A stretch of DNA of 64,000 nt from Cupriavidus alkaliphilus (GCF_900094595.1 NZ_FMAD01000007.1:124001-188000); one strand, 5' to 3'. Counted from the first letter of the stretch, positions 27,771-36,882 are shown. Notes: generated by a model from the sequence alone, not told the origin. Made by a program: numbers and translations.

Positions 27771-28604
27771 ATGCATCCGATGCTCAATATCGCCATCAAG
27801 GCGGCCCGCAAGGCGGGATCCATCATCAACCGCGCGTCGCTCGACGTCGATCTGGTGCGCGTCTCGCGCAAGCAACACAACGATTTCGTTACCGAGGTGG
27901 ACCGCGCCGCCGAAGCCGCGATCATCGAGATCCTGCGCACGGCCTACCCGGAACACGGCATTCTAGCGGAAGAGTCCGGCCAGTCCTGGACCGAAGAAGA
28001 AGCCACCCACGAGTACACCTGGGTCATCGACCCGCTCGACGGCACCACCAACTTCATCCACGGCTTTCCCCAATACGCGGTCTCGATCGCCCAGCTGCAC
28101 CGCGGCACGCCGGTGCAGGCGGTGGTCTACGACCCGACCCGCGACGAGCTGTTCACCGCCACCAAGGGCGCCGGTGCCTTCCTCAACAACCGCCGCATCC
28201 GCGTCACCCGCCGCGACAAGCTGGCCGACTGCCTGATCGGCACGGGCTTCCCCTTCCGTGACCTGGAGGGCGTGGAAGAGTACCTCGAGATCTTCGCGCT
28301 GATGACGCGCAGCTGCGCCGGCCTGCGCCGCCCTGGCGCCGCCGCGCTGGACCTGGCCTACGTCGCCTGCGGCCGCCTCGACGGCTTCTTCGAGCGTGGC
28401 CTGCAGCCGTGGGACATGGCCGCCGGCATGCTGCTGATCACCGAGTCGGGCGGCCTGGTCGGCAACTACGCCGGCGAGCCGCGCCAGCTGGAACAAGGCG
28501 AAGTGCTGGCCGGCAACCCCAAGGCCTTTGCCCAGATGGTGCGCCTGCTGTCGCCGTACTCGCTGGACAACGCCAAGCCGAGCGCCAGCCCCAGCGCCGC
28601 CTGA
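27771..28604 (+). CDS. suhB: Inositol-1-monophosphatase family protein
   Basis: This magnesium-dependent phosphatase hydrolyses inositol-1-phosphate and related substrates; E. coli SuhB also joins the ribosomal RNA antitermination complex. The 277-residue protein has Glu67/Glu68 (LAEESG), the signature [15 protein letters not shown] with Asp87 and Asp90, and the C-terminal [11 protein letters not shown]. The start is the ATG at 27771 behind GGAGAG. TACAAT at 27682 could be the -10 box. A strong terminator follows the stop. Confidence 0.94.
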   Translation: MHPMLNIAIKAARKAGSIINRASLDVDLVRVSRKQHNDFVTEVDRAAEAAIIEILRTAYPEHGILAEESGQSWTEEEATHEYTWVIDPLDGTTNFIHGFPQYAVSIAQLHRGTPVQAVVYDPTRDELFTATKGAGAFLNNRRIRVTRRDKLADCLIGTGFPFRDLEGVEEYLEIFALMTRSCAGLRRPGAAALDLAYVACGRLDGFFERGLQPWDMAAGMLLITESGGLVGNYAGEPRQLEQGEVLAGNPKAFAQMVRLLSPYSLDNAKPSASPSAA

Positions 28605-28640
28605 CCCTCGCAGATGGCCTGAGCGGCCATGCAGGCAAGC

Positions 28641-28673
28641 ACGCCCGCCGCATTCCGGCGGGCGTTTGTTTTT
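28641..28673 (+). terminator. Rho-independent terminator of suhB
   Basis: ACGCCCGCCG / CGGCGGGCGT, a perfect 10-bp stem with a short CATTC loop, is followed by TTGTTTTT, 36 bp past the suhB stop. Confidence 0.88.
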
Positions 28674-28826
28674 CCCGGGCCCGCAAGCCCTTGCATCCCG
28701 CCTTGCGGCCTCGTCTCATTCCCCGGCGGGCCATGATCCTGGTCAAGGCCGCGCCGCCCTGCGCTCACCAGAATGAATCCATGCGCCACGCCATGTGCGC
28801 GCGGATCCAGCTACAGGAGAGCCAGC

Positions 28827-29042
28827 ATGTTTCCCGAGTACCGCGACCAGATCACCGCCCTCAAGACGCAGGACGCCCGCTTTGCGCGGCTGTTCCACCG
28901 CCACAATACGCTCGACCAGGAAATCCACAACATGGAAGCGGGCCTGGTACCTGCGTCCACCTTCGAGATCGAGCGGCTGAAAAAAGAGAAGCTGCTGCTC
29001 AAGGACCAGCTCTACCAGATCCTGCGCCGTGCCACCGCCTGA
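28827..29042 (+). CDS. Small YdcH-like protein (DUF465)
   Basis: This is a 71-residue helical protein of the DUF465/YdcH family, mostly a predicted two-helix coiled hairpin: FPEYRDQITALKTQDARFARL, then HNTLDQEIHNMEAG and the charged EIERLKKEKLLLKDQL. The function of the family is unknown. A good Shine-Dalgarno (AGGAGAG) precedes the ATG. It starts the tight group with PPK2 (15-bp gap) and the universal stress protein, so a link to stationary phase or stress is likely by association. Confidence 0.85.
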   Translation: MFPEYRDQITALKTQDARFARLFHRHNTLDQEIHNMEAGLVPASTFEIERLKKEKLLLKDQLYQILRRATA

Positions 29043-29056
29043 CCGGAGGCGCGCAG

Positions 29057-30166
29057 ATGACCGATCGCGACACCCTCCCCACCCGTACCCCCACCGCAAC
29101 ACGGCCCCGCGCCACCGCCAGGGGCGATGTACTGCCCACCCGTTCGGCGCTGTCGGCCCAGCGCAATGAAGTGGACAGCGCCATCGAAGCCGCGGTGCAA
29201 CTCGCGGCAAGCGGCATGCAGGACATCCTCGCCAGCCAGGCCGGCGATGGCAGCGGCATGATGGGCGCCATCCGCACGCTGCTCGACGGCCTGGCGCCGG
29301 ACGAGGCCGCGCAGCTGCGCAGCCTCATACTCGAAGGCGACCCGGCTGCCTGGCAGGCCGGCCGCCAGCGCCATCCGGACGATGAGCTGTCCGCCGGCTG
29401 GCGCGAAGGCGCGTACCCGTACCAGAACCTGATGTCGCGGCGCAATTACGAGAAGCAGAAGTACCGCCTGCAGGTGGAACTGCTCAAGTTCCAGGCCTGG
29501 GTGCGCGAGACCGGCCAGCGCGTGGTGATACTGTTCGAAGGCCGCGACGCCGCCGGCAAGGGCGGCACCATCAAACGCTTCATGGAACACATGAACCCGC
29601 GCGGCGCCCGCGTGGTGGCGCTGGAAAAGCCCACCGAAGGCGAACGCGGCCAATGGTATTTCCAGCGCTACGTGCAGCACTTGCCGTCCGCGGGCGAGAT
29701 CGTGCTGTTCGACCGCTCCTGGTACAACCGCGCCGGCGTCGAGCATGTGATGGGCTTCTGCTCGACGCGCGAATACCAGGACTTCCTGCAGCAGGCGCCC
29801 GATTTCGAGCGGCACCTGGTGCGCAGCGGCATCCACCTGTTCAAGTTTTGGTTCTCGGTCAGCCAGAAGGAGCAGCGGCGGCGCTTCCGCGAGCGCGAGA
29901 TCCATCCGCTCAAGCAATGGAAGCTCAGCCCGGTCGACGTCGCCTCGCTCGACAAATGGGACGACTACACCCGCGCGAAGGAAGCAATGTTCGCGCATAC
30001 CGATACCGCCGATGCGCCCTGGACCGTGATCCGCTCCGATTGCAAGAAGCGCGCGCGGCTCAATGCGCTGCGCTACATCCTGTCGCGCTTTCCCTATGCC
30101 AACCGCGACACCACCGCGATCGGCCAGCCGGATCCGCTGATCGTCGGGCGCGCGCTGGCCAACTGA
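29057..30166 (+). CDS. ppk2: Polyphosphate kinase 2 (class I)
   Basis: This transfers phosphate between inorganic polyphosphate and nucleoside diphosphates. The 369-residue protein has a weakly conserved N-terminal 110 residues and then the single PPK2 domain: SRRNYEKQKYRLQVELLKFQAWV, Walker A GRDAAGKGGTIKRF at about 162-175, lid region NPRGARVVALEKPTE and Walker B DRSWYNRAGVE. The single-domain form is class I, usually GDP/ADP phosphorylating. The start ATG at 29057 is 15 bp after the YdcH gene. Longer in-frame readings to the left lack homology. Confidence 0.93.
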   Translation: MTDRDTLPTRTPTATRPRATARGDVLPTRSALSAQRNEVDSAIEAAVQLAASGMQDILASQAGDGSGMMGAIRTLLDGLAPDEAAQLRSLILEGDPAAWQAGRQRHPDDELSAGWREGAYPYQNLMSRRNYEKQKYRLQVELLKFQAWVRETGQRVVILFEGRDAAGKGGTIKRFMEHMNPRGARVVALEKPTEGERGQWYFQRYVQHLPSAGEIVLFDRSWYNRAGVEHVMGFCSTREYQDFLQQAPDFERHLVRSGIHLFKFWFSVSQKEQRRRFREREIHPLKQWKLSPVDVASLDKWDDYTRAKEAMFAHTDTADAPWTVIRSDCKKRARLNALRYILSRFPYANRDTTAIGQPDPLIVGRALAN

Positions 30167-30248
30167 ACGCGGCGCCGAAGCGCGGACGCTACCCGCTGGC
30201 GTCCGCTCCGCTTCGCGCCCTTGCCTCCACACAACAGAAAAGGAACCC

Positions 30249-30683
30249 ATGTTCAAGCACATCCTGCTCCCCGTCGACGGCTCGGAGCTGTCGCACCAGG
30301 CCGTCTCCGCCGGTATCCAGTTCGCCCGCACCGCCGGGGCACGGCTCACGCCATACATGTGCGTGGAGAGCTATCCCTATGTGCTGACCAGCGACAGCTC
30401 GCACGAAAAGCGCGACGCCTACCAGCAGCGCGTCGAAGCCGAGGCGCGCCAGGAACTGTCCAAGGTCGAGTCCGCGGCCGCGCTGGCCGGCGTGCCGTGC
30501 AGCGGCCACGTCTCCAGTGCTTCGGCGCCGTACCAGGGCATCATCCATGCCGCTCGCGACCTGGGCTGCGATGTCATCTTCATGGCCTCGCACGGCCGCC
30601 GGGGGCTCAGCGGGCTGCTGCTGGGCAGCGAAACGCAGAAAGTGCTGACCCATAGCGACATCCCGGTGCTGGTGTTCCGCTGA
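30249..30683 (+). CDS. Universal stress protein, UspA family
   Basis: This 144-residue single Usp domain opens with FKHILLPVDGSELSHQAV and ends with HGRRGLSGLLLGSETQKVLTHSDIPVLVFR, which carries the ATP-binding GxxG-x9-G(S/T) signature of the nucleotide-binding UspFG type. Spaced 82 bp from ppk2 with an imperfect hairpin between (30171-30218), it may still share the transcript. The AAAAGGAACCC stretch before the ATG is the ribosome site. Confidence 0.93.
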   Translation: MFKHILLPVDGSELSHQAVSAGIQFARTAGARLTPYMCVESYPYVLTSDSSHEKRDAYQQRVEAEARQELSKVESAAALAGVPCSGHVSSASAPYQGIIHAARDLGCDVIFMASHGRRGLSGLLLGSETQKVLTHSDIPVLVFR

Positions 30684-30803
30684 TCCGGGGCCGGCGCGGC
30701 GGTCTGCGGCCCTTCGGCGGCAGCACCGTGCTGTACCATATCGCCCATAATCGAAAACGCCCCTTCGTGCCGCGGCCACAGGCCGCCGGACCAGCGCCCG
30801 GCC

Positions 30804-30826
30804 CGCCCCCGCGGGGGCGCTTTTCT
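30804..30826 (+). terminator. GC-rich terminator between the usp gene and mutS
   Basis: CGCCCC / GGGGCG with a CGCG loop is followed by CTTTTCTT, about 120 bp past the usp stop and 68 bp before the mutS start. It may end the stress-gene transcript or attenuate transcription entering mutS. Confidence 0.55.
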
Positions 30827-30893
30827 TCGGCACGCAAGGTGCGCTCGGCGCGGATCGGGCGGCACGACGCAAGCCCACCGCCAGACAGGCTAA

Positions 30894-33593
30894 ATGGCAA
30901 TGGGATTGCAGAAGAAAACCGACCCTGAACAGGCACAGGCAGACGCCGCAGGCAGCCGCCACACGCCCATGATGCAGCAATATTTGCGCATCAAGGCGGA
31001 CCACCCCGACACCCTGCTGTTCTACCGCATGGGTGACTTCTACGAACTCTTTCATGACGATGCCGAAAAGGCCGCGCGCTTGCTCGACATCACGCTGACC
31101 GCGCGCGGCTCGTCGAACGGCGTGCCGATCCGCATGGCCGGCATCCCCTTCCACTCGGCCGACCAGTACCTGGCGCGGCTGGTAAAGCTGGGCGAGTCGG
31201 TGGCGATCTGCGAGCAGATCGGCGACCCCGCCACCAGCAAGGGGCCGGTGGAGCGCAAGGTGGTGCGCATCGTCACCCCCGGCACGCTGACCGACGCCGC
31301 GCTGCTGCCCGACAAGGCCGATACCTTCCTGATGGCAGTGCACCAGCAAACCACGCGCCGCGGCGTCAGCAAGACCGGGCTGGCGTGGCTGAACCTGGCC
31401 AGCGGCGAGCTGCGCCTGATGGAATGCGAAGCGGCGCTGCTGGGCCGCGAGCTGGAGCGCATCCGCCCGGCCGAGCTGCTCTATGCCGATGGCATCGAAC
31501 TGCCCGCGCTGGCGTGCGCACGCACGCGCCTGCCGGAATGGCATTTCGACCAGGACGCCGGCACGCGCCGGCTGCGCGAGCAGCTGGGCGTGGCCAGCCT
31601 GGACCCGTTCGGCTGTGCCGGGCTGGGCGCCGCGCTGGGCGCGGCCGGCGCGCTGCTGAACTACGCCGCCACCACGCAGGGCCAGTCGCTGCGCCATGTG
31701 CAGGGCGTGAAGGTCGAGCGCGAATCGGAGTATGTCGGACTGGATTCCGCCACGCGGCGCAACCTGGAACTGACCGAAACCCTGCGCGGCGGCGAGTCGC
31801 CCACGCTGTTCTCGCTGCTGGACACCTGCTGCACCGCCATGGGCAGCCGCGCGCTACGCCACTGGCTGCACCACCCGCTGCGCGACCCGGCGGTGCCGCA
31901 GGCGCGCCAGCAGGCCATCGGCGTGCTGATCGACCAGGGCACCGACGCGCTGCGCGCGGCGCTGCGCCGGCTGGCCGACGTCGAGCGCATCACCTCGCGG
32001 CTGGCGCTGCTCAACGCGCGCCCGCGCGACCTGTCGTCGCTGCGCGATACGCTGCGCGCGCTGCCCGAGGTGCAGGCCTGCCTGCGCGACGACCAGGGCA
32101 GCCTGCTGCTGGTGCAGACCCTGCAGGACCTGGCCGTACCGCAAGACTGCCTGGACCTGCTGGTGCGCGCTGTGGCCGAAGAGCCCGCCACCGTGGTGCG
32201 CGACGGCGGCGTGATCGCCCGCGGCTTCGATACCGAGCTCGATGAGCTGCGCGATATCTCCGAAAACTGCGGCCAGTTCCTGATCGACCTCGAAGCGCGC
32301 GAGCGCGCGCGCACCGGCATTGCCAACCTGCGCGTCGAATTCAACCGCGTGCACGGCTTCTATATCGAGGTCACCAACGGCCAGGCCGACAAGGTGCCCG
32401 ACGACTACCGCCGCCGCCAGACCCTGAAGAACGCCGAGCGCTACATCACGCCCGAGCTCAAGGCCTTCGAGGACAAGGCCCTGTCGGCGCAGGACCGCGC
32501 GCTGGCGCGCGAGAAGCAGCTCTACGATGGCCTGCTGCAGGCACTGCTGCCGCATATCGGCGAGCTGCAGCGCGTGGCTGGCGCGCTGGCGCGGCTGGAC
32601 GTGCTGGCGGCACTGGCCGAGCGCGCGCAGACGCTGGACTGGTCGGCGCCGGAGCGCGTCGCCGAGAACGTGGTCGACATCGTGCAGGGCCGCCATCCGG
32701 TGGTCGAGGGCCAGCTCGCGGCGGAGTCGGTGGCGTTCATCGCCAACGACTGCCAGCTCAACGAGGCGCGCAAGCTGTTGCTGATCACCGGCCCGAACAT
32801 GGGCGGTAAATCGACGTTCATGCGCCAGACCGCGCTGATCGTGCTGCTGGCATGCGTCGGCGCCTATGTGCCGGCGCGGCGGGCGGTGATCGGGCCGATC
32901 GACCGCATCTTCACCCGCATCGGCGCCGCCGATGACCTGGCCGGCGGGCGCTCGACCTTCATGGTCGAAATGACCGAGGCCGCCGGCATCCTGCACCACG
33001 CCACGCCGGCATCGCTGGTGCTGATGGACGAGATCGGCCGCGGCACCTCGACCTTCGACGGCCTGGCGCTGGCGTGGGCCATCGCGCGCCATCTGCTGTC
33101 GCACAACCGCAGCCATACCCTGTTCGCCACGCATTACTTCGAACTGACCCAGCTGCCGCAGGAGTTTCCGCAGGCGGCCAACGTGCACCTGTCGGCGGTC
33201 GAGCATGGTGATGGCATCGTGTTCCTGCACGCGGTGCAGGACGGCCCGGCCAGCCAGAGCTACGGCCTGCAGGTGGCGCAACTGGCCGGCGTGCCGCAGC
33301 CGGTGATCCGCGCCGCGCGCAAGCACCTGGCCTGGCTGGAGCAGCAATCCGCCGATGCCACGCCCACCCCGCAGCTCGACCTGTTCGCCGCGCCGCCGAC
33401 GCCGGACGGCGACAACGCCTGGGACCACAACCCTGCCGCCACGGCCGCCTCCGCCCCCGCGCTGGCGCCGGAGCAGGCAGCAGTGATCGACGCGCTGGCC
33501 GACATGGATCCGGACACGCTGACCCCGCGCGCGGCGCTGGAGGCGCTGTACCGGCTCAAGGCGCTGGCGGGCGAGGCGGTCGATACGGCATGA
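30894..33593 (+). CDS. mutS: DNA mismatch repair protein MutS
   Basis: This is the mismatch-recognition ATPase that starts methyl-directed repair. The 899-residue protein has the N-terminal mismatch-binding [11 protein letters not shown] (Phe-x-Glu) at about 43-53, the connector and lever domains, the ATPase Walker [10 protein letters not shown] near residue 633, the signature [12 protein letters not shown] and the [15 protein letters not shown] switch. The C-terminal tail ([19 protein letters not shown]) is the tetramerisation helix pair. An alternative ATG lies two codons downstream. The stop overlaps the next gene by 4 bp. Confidence 0.96.
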   Translation: MAMGLQKKTDPEQAQADAAGSRHTPMMQQYLRIKADHPDTLLFYRMGDFYELFHDDAEKAARLLDITLTARGSSNGVPIRMAGIPFHSADQYLARLVKLGESVAICEQIGDPATSKGPVERKVVRIVTPGTLTDAALLPDKADTFLMAVHQQTTRRGVSKTGLAWLNLASGELRLMECEAALLGRELERIRPAELLYADGIELPALACARTRLPEWHFDQDAGTRRLREQLGVASLDPFGCAGLGAALGAAGALLNYAATTQGQSLRHVQGVKVERESEYVGLDSATRRNLELTETLRGGESPTLFSLLDTCCTAMGSRALRHWLHHPLRDPAVPQARQQAIGVLIDQGTDALRAALRRLADVERITSRLALLNARPRDLSSLRDTLRALPEVQACLRDDQGSLLLVQTLQDLAVPQDCLDLLVRAVAEEPATVVRDGGVIARGFDTELDELRDISENCGQFLIDLEARERARTGIANLRVEFNRVHGFYIEVTNGQADKVPDDYRRRQTLKNAERYITPELKAFEDKALSAQDRALAREKQLYDGLLQALLPHIGELQRVAGALARLDVLAALAERAQTLDWSAPERVAENVVDIVQGRHPVVEGQLAAESVAFIANDCQLNEARKLLLITGPNMGGKSTFMRQTALIVLLACVGAYVPARRAVIGPIDRIFTRIGAADDLAGGRSTFMVEMTEAAGILHHATPASLVLMDEIGRGTSTFDGLALAWAIARHLLSHNRSHTLFATHYFELTQLPQEFPQAANVHLSAVEHGDGIVFLHAVQDGPASQSYGLQVAQLAGVPQPVIRAARKHLAWLEQQSADATPTPQLDLFAAPPTPDGDNAWDHNPAATAASAPALAPEQAAVIDALADMDPDTLTPRAALEALYRLKALAGEAVDTA

Positions 33594-34630
33594 AGGCGCT
33601 GCGCCGGGCCCTGCCGACCCTGCTGCTGCCATGGCTGTGCCTGGCCGCGATGGCGGCGGCCGCGCCGCAGGCGCTGGCGGCGCGGGCACCGGCCAAGCCG
33701 CAGGTGGTGCGCGTCGCGCTGGTCGCCGACCTGCCGCAATGGCCCGCCGCGGAAGCCAATCTGGCGACGCTGCTCGACCACTTCGCCGAGCGCAAGCTGA
33801 ACCTGGTAATCCATGCCGGCGGCATCAAGGGCGATACGGAGTCATGCAGCGATGCGGTGCTCAGCAGCCGCCAGCAGTTGCTGAACCAGTCGCCGCTGCC
33901 GCTGATCTACGTGCCGGGCGAAACCGACTGGTCCGAATGCAGGCTGCCGGTCAACGGCAGCTTCGACCCGGTCGAGCGGCTGAGCCGGCTGCGCGAATTG
34001 TTCTTTCCGGAAGACGCCACGCTCGGACGGCAGACGCGGCCGCTGGTGCGGCAATCGGACCAGGCGCTGTTCCGCAGCTTCCGCGAGAACATGCGCATCA
34101 GTGTCGGCGACGTGCTGATCGTCGGCCTCAACGTGCCGGGCGACAACAACCACTACCGCGACGAAGGCGGCCGCAACAGCGAGTTCGAGGACCGGCGCGA
34201 AGCCAACCGGCAGTGGCTGGCGCGGGCGTTTTCGGTGGCGCGCCAGCGCGGCCTGAACGGCATCGTCGTGGTGGCCCATGCCGATCCGCATTTCGCCAAC
34301 GGCTGGGAGAAGAAGGGACGGCCTACGCTGCTCGACGGCTTCATGCGCCATCGCACGCGCGACGGCTACCTCGAATTCAAGCGCCAGCTGCGCGACCTCA
34401 GCGCGCGCTTCAACGGCCAGGTGTTGCTGGTGCACGCCGCCGGCAGCGGCGCCGACAACGGCTTCGGCATCGACAAGCCGCTGCGCGACGCGGCCGGCAA
34501 GGTGCTGCAGAACTTCACGCGCGTGTCACTGCCAGCCAGCTCGATCTCGCAATGGGCCGAACTGGTGATCACGCCCGCCGCGGCGTCGCCGTTCGCGGTG
34601 GTGCTGAAGGCTGCCCCGGCACCGAACTGA
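33590..34630 (+). CDS. Secreted calcineurin-like phosphoesterase with degenerate motifs
   Basis: This 346-residue exported protein has a signal peptide ending around QALAARA (residue 33). The fold is suggested by [36 protein letters not shown] and [15 protein letters not shown], positioned like the DxH, GDxx, GNHD and GHxH motifs of metallophosphoesterases, but several metal ligands are changed: DLPQ for DxH, and GETDW for GNHD. It may be inactive or bind other ligands. Its ATG overlaps the mutS stop (ATGA), so translation is coupled to a repair gene although the product is periplasmic. Confidence 0.75.
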   Translation: MKALRRALPTLLLPWLCLAAMAAAAPQALAARAPAKPQVVRVALVADLPQWPAAEANLATLLDHFAERKLNLVIHAGGIKGDTESCSDAVLSSRQQLLNQSPLPLIYVPGETDWSECRLPVNGSFDPVERLSRLRELFFPEDATLGRQTRPLVRQSDQALFRSFRENMRISVGDVLIVGLNVPGDNNHYRDEGGRNSEFEDRREANRQWLARAFSVARQRGLNGIVVVAHADPHFANGWEKKGRPTLLDGFMRHRTRDGYLEFKRQLRDLSARFNGQVLLVHAAGSGADNGFGIDKPLRDAAGKVLQNFTRVSLPASSISQWAELVITPAAASPFAVVLKAAPAPN

Positions 34631-34645
34631 CGCGCGCGCCAAAGC

Positions 34646-34669
34646 AAAAAAGCCGGCAACGGCCGGCTT
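34646..34669 (-). terminator. Terminator of slyD-like gene (may act on both strands)
   Basis: AGCCGGC / GCCGGCT with an AACG-type loop. On the minus strand a TTTTTT run follows, 28 bp past the slyD stop. It also lies 16 bp past the convergent phosphoesterase gene, where it has few T residues on the plus strand. Confidence 0.75.
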
Positions 34670-34696
34670 CCTGTAGACAGCACTGCAAGCAAAGGC

Positions 34697-35224
34697 TCAG
34701 TGCAGCGTGCGAGGGGTATCGTCGTCCTCGTCTTCGTCCACCACTTCAACGCCCGAGGCGCCGTGGGCGTGGCCATGCTCGACTTCCTCGGCGGTGGCTT
34801 CGCGCACCTCCGAAACCTTCAGCCAGAAGCGCAGCGCCATGCCGGCCAGCGGATGGTTGCCGTCCAGCACGACCTTGTCCTCGGCCACGTCGGTCACGGT
34901 GTAGATGACGGAGTCTTCTTCGTCGCCGTCCTCGGGCATGCCTTCGAACTGCATGCCGACTTCGAGCGGCTCGGGAAAGCGGTTGCGCGGCTCGACCTTC
35001 ACCAGGTCGGCATCGTAGTCGCCGAACGCATCTTCCGGCTCCAGCTGCAGCTGGGTCTCGAAGCCGGTGTCATGGCCGTCGAGCGCTTCCTCGATCTTGG
35101 GGAACGTGCCATCATAGCCGCCGTGCAAATAGACCATGGCTTCATCTGACTCCTCGATCAGATTGCCTTGCGCGTCCGATAGCTTGTACATCACGGACAC
35201 CACCGTGTTCTTAGCGATTTTCAA
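34697..35224 (-). CDS. slyD: FKBP-type peptidyl-prolyl isomerase, SlyD-like, TTG start
   Basis: This is a cytoplasmic folding helper and metallochaperone of the SlyD type, 175 residues. Starting at TTG 35224 gives MKIAKNTVVSVMYKLSDAQG, matching the SlyD N-terminus, whereas the first in-frame ATG lies 11 codons inside the FKBP fold. GGAG sits 7 nt before the TTG. The FKBP and insert-in-flap domains run to about residue 145 (YGGYDGTFPKIEEALDGHD, GMPEDGDEEDSVIYTVTDV, DGNHPLAGMALRFWLKV). The tail HGHAHGASG is much less His-rich than E. coli SlyD, so metal storage may be weaker. The next gene begins 11 bp away on the other strand. Confidence 0.88.
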   Translation of the reverse strand: MKIAKNTVVSVMYKLSDAQGNLIEESDEAMVYLHGGYDGTFPKIEEALDGHDTGFETQLQLEPEDAFGDYDADLVKVEPRNRFPEPLEVGMQFEGMPEDGDEEDSVIYTVTDVAEDKVVLDGNHPLAGMALRFWLKVSEVREATAEEVEHGHAHGASGVEVVDEDEDDDTPRTLH

Positions 35225-35235
35225 TTCTTGACTCC

Positions 35236-36441
35236 ATGAACGATTCCGCATTATACGCGCAGGCCCTGCCCCCTGGCCCCGTCGATCCAGACACTCCGCT
35301 CGACCTGCTTGGTGGCATGACGCCTGCTGCATTCATGCGGGATGTCTGGCATCGCAAGCCCATGCTCATTCGACAGGCGGTGCCGGGAATTGTGCCGCCG
35401 GTGTCGCGCGATGCGCTTTTCGATCTCGCCGATCGCGACGAGGTCGAATCGCGCCTGGTGACGCACTTCCGCAACCGCTGGAAGCTCGCGCATGGTCCAT
35501 TTGCGCGCGAAAACCTGCCCGGCGTCAAGACCCGCCAGTGGACCTTGCTGGTGCAAGGCGTCAACCTGCACGATGCCGCCGCGGCGGAACTGATGGGCCG
35601 CTTCCGCTTCGTGCCCGACGCGCGCCTCGACGACGTGATGATCAGCTACGCCACCGACGGCGGCGGCGTGGGTCCGCACTTCGACTCGTACGACGTGTTC
35701 CTGCTGCAAGTCTCGGGCCGGCGCCGCTGGCGCATTTCGTCACAGACCAGCCTCGAGCTGATCCCCGACATGCCGCTGAAGATTCTTGCCGACTTCAGCG
35801 CGGAACAGGAATGGGTGCTGGAACCGGGCGACATGCTGTACCTGCCGCCGCAATATGCGCACGATGGTATTGCCGAGGGCGAATGCATGACCTGCTCGAT
35901 CGGTTTCCGTGCGCCCGCCTATCGCGAATTGGCCGGCCACTTCCTGGCCTGGCTTTCGGAAACGGTGGAAGACAACGAGGATCTCGGCGGCCGTTATGCC
36001 GATGCCGGCGAGCGTGCCGCGACGCGTCCCGCGCAATTGCCGGCCGGCATGGCCAAGGCGGTGGCAGAACGGCTCAAGTCACTGCAATGGAACAGCCAGA
36101 TGGTGTCGGAATTCCTCGGCAGCCATCTGTCCGAGCCCAAGCCTGGCGTTGAATTTGCAGAGATCGCTGACATGCCGTTGCGCCGTTATGCGACACTGGC
36201 GTCCCGGCATGGGGTGGTGCTGGCGCCGGCATCGATTGCGCTTTACGACCGGGCCAATTTCTTCCTGAATGGAGAAGCCTACGAGCCGCCGGCCGAATTG
36301 ATGCCGTGGCTGAAGAAGTTGGCCGATAATCGGCAGCTTAGTGCCCAGGAGGTTGGAAACTGTGCCGATCTGCCCGATCTGATGGAAACATTCCATCACT
36401 GGACCCTGGAAGGATGGTTGCAATTGGGGCCGCGGCTGTAA
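35236..36441 (+). CDS. roxA: JmjC-type ribosomal protein oxygenase, RoxA/YcfD-like
   Basis: This is probably a 2-oxoglutarate and Fe(II) dependent hydroxylase of ribosomal protein L16 arginine. The 401-residue protein has the JmjC cupin with iron ligands His148 and Asp150 (GPHFDSYD) and His209 (PPQYAHDG), the same spacing as in E. coli YcfD, followed by a dimerisation and a winged-helix C-terminal domain. The start ATG at 35236 lies 11 bp from the divergent slyD TTG, so its promoter must lie inside slyD. In E. coli this class adjusts translation with oxygen. Confidence 0.9.
   Translation: MNDSALYAQALPPGPVDPDTPLDLLGGMTPAAFMRDVWHRKPMLIRQAVPGIVPPVSRDALFDLADRDEVESRLVTHFRNRWKLAHGPFARENLPGVKTRQWTLLVQGVNLHDAAAAELMGRFRFVPDARLDDVMISYATDGGGVGPHFDSYDVFLLQVSGRRRWRISSQTSLELIPDMPLKILADFSAEQEWVLEPGDMLYLPPQYAHDGIAEGECMTCSIGFRAPAYRELAGHFLAWLSETVEDNEDLGGRYADAGERAATRPAQLPAGMAKAVAERLKSLQWNSQMVSEFLGSHLSEPKPGVEFAEIADMPLRRYATLASRHGVVLAPASIALYDRANFFLNGEAYEPPAELMPWLKKLADNRQLSAQEVGNCADLPDLMETFHHWTLEGWLQLGPRL
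35250..35255 (-). promoter_or_regulatory. -10 box for slyD inside roxA
   Basis: TATAAT on the minus strand, 26-31 bp upstream of the slyD TTG, lies inside codons 5-7 of the divergent oxygenase gene. A good -35 box is not evident at 17 bp. The expected transcription start is about 35243, giving a leader of about 19 nt. Confidence 0.5.
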
Positions 36442-36500
36442 TAATGCGTAACATTGCGAATCAGCAAATTTCGGCGCTACACAAGCCGGGAAAACGCGGA

Positions 36501-36506
36501 TATAAT
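36501..36506 (+). promoter_or_regulatory. -10 box of the Ala/Pro lipoprotein gene
   Basis: A perfect TATAAT lies 134-139 bp upstream of the lipoprotein ATG. No strong -35 box is present at 17 bp, so an activator may be needed. Transcription from here would give a 5' untranslated region of about 127 nt containing the 18-bp palindrome. Confidence 0.5.
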
Positions 36507-36580
36507 CGTTGGCTGGCTAGTACTGTGGACCACTGCATATGTCGGCACCCGGGAGGGCCTAATTTTGCAGTTCAAGAGCG

Positions 36581-36598
36581 ATAATTACCGGTAATTAT
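36581..36598. promoter_or_regulatory. 18-bp perfect palindrome upstream of the lipoprotein gene
   Basis: ATAATTACCGGTAATTAT is perfectly self-complementary and stands out in a GC-rich genome. It lies 42-59 bp before the ATG and about 75-92 bp after the TATAAT box. It could be an operator for a symmetric regulator, or an RNA hairpin if transcribed. Confidence 0.65.
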
Positions 36599-36639
36599 TC
36601 ATCGCCTGTTTTTCGTTATTACAAGTTAAAGGACGAACA

Positions 36640-36882
36640 ATGAAGAAGTCTCTCCTGATCGCATCGCTGCTGGCCGCTGTTGCTCTCGCTGCTTGCGGCA
36701 AGAAGGAAGAAGCTGCCGCCCCGGCCGCTGACACGGCTGCTCCGGCTGCTACCGCTCCTGCTGCTGAAGCTTCGGCTCCGGCTGCTGAAGCCCCGGTCGC
36801 TCCGGCTGCTGACGCTTCGGCCCCGGCTGCTGACGCCTCGGCTCCGGCTGCTGACGCTTCGGCTCCGGCCGCCAAGCAGTAA
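36640..36882 (+). CDS. Small Ala/Pro-rich repeat lipoprotein
   Basis: This 80-residue lipoprotein precursor has signal MKKSLLIASLLAAVALAAC with the lipobox LAAC, Cys19 being the lipidated residue. The mature part starts GKKEE and is then almost entirely Ala, Pro, Ser, Asp and Glu, ending in SAPAADAS units and AAKQ. It has no globular domain and may be an extended spacer between membrane and cell wall, or a histone-H1-like low-complexity tail; both are guesses. It is monocistronic with a long upstream region and a strong terminator, as in abundant envelope lipoproteins. The ribosome site is AAAGGACG. Confidence 0.85.
   Translation: MKKSLLIASLLAAVALAACGKKEEAAAPAADTAAPAATAPAAEASAPAAEAPVAPAADASAPAADASAPAADASAPAAKQ
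36805..36867 (+). repeat. Three 21-bp tandem repeats in the lipoprotein gene
   Basis: Three units of 21 bp (36805-36825, 36826-36846, 36847-36867) begin GCTGCTGACGC and end in CCG, differing at only two or three third positions. Each codes for AADASAP. A related but more diverged stretch precedes them. Confidence 0.85.

Noticed and set aside
28409-30166. A 585-residue long form of PPK2
   Set aside because: The extra N-terminal part crosses suhB and the YdcH-like gene in another frame and has no homology; the ATG at 29057 fits the spacing.
36805-36867. CRISPR or mobile repeat array in the lipoprotein gene
   Set aside because: The 21-bp units are contiguous, without spacers, and in frame; they encode amino-acid repeats.
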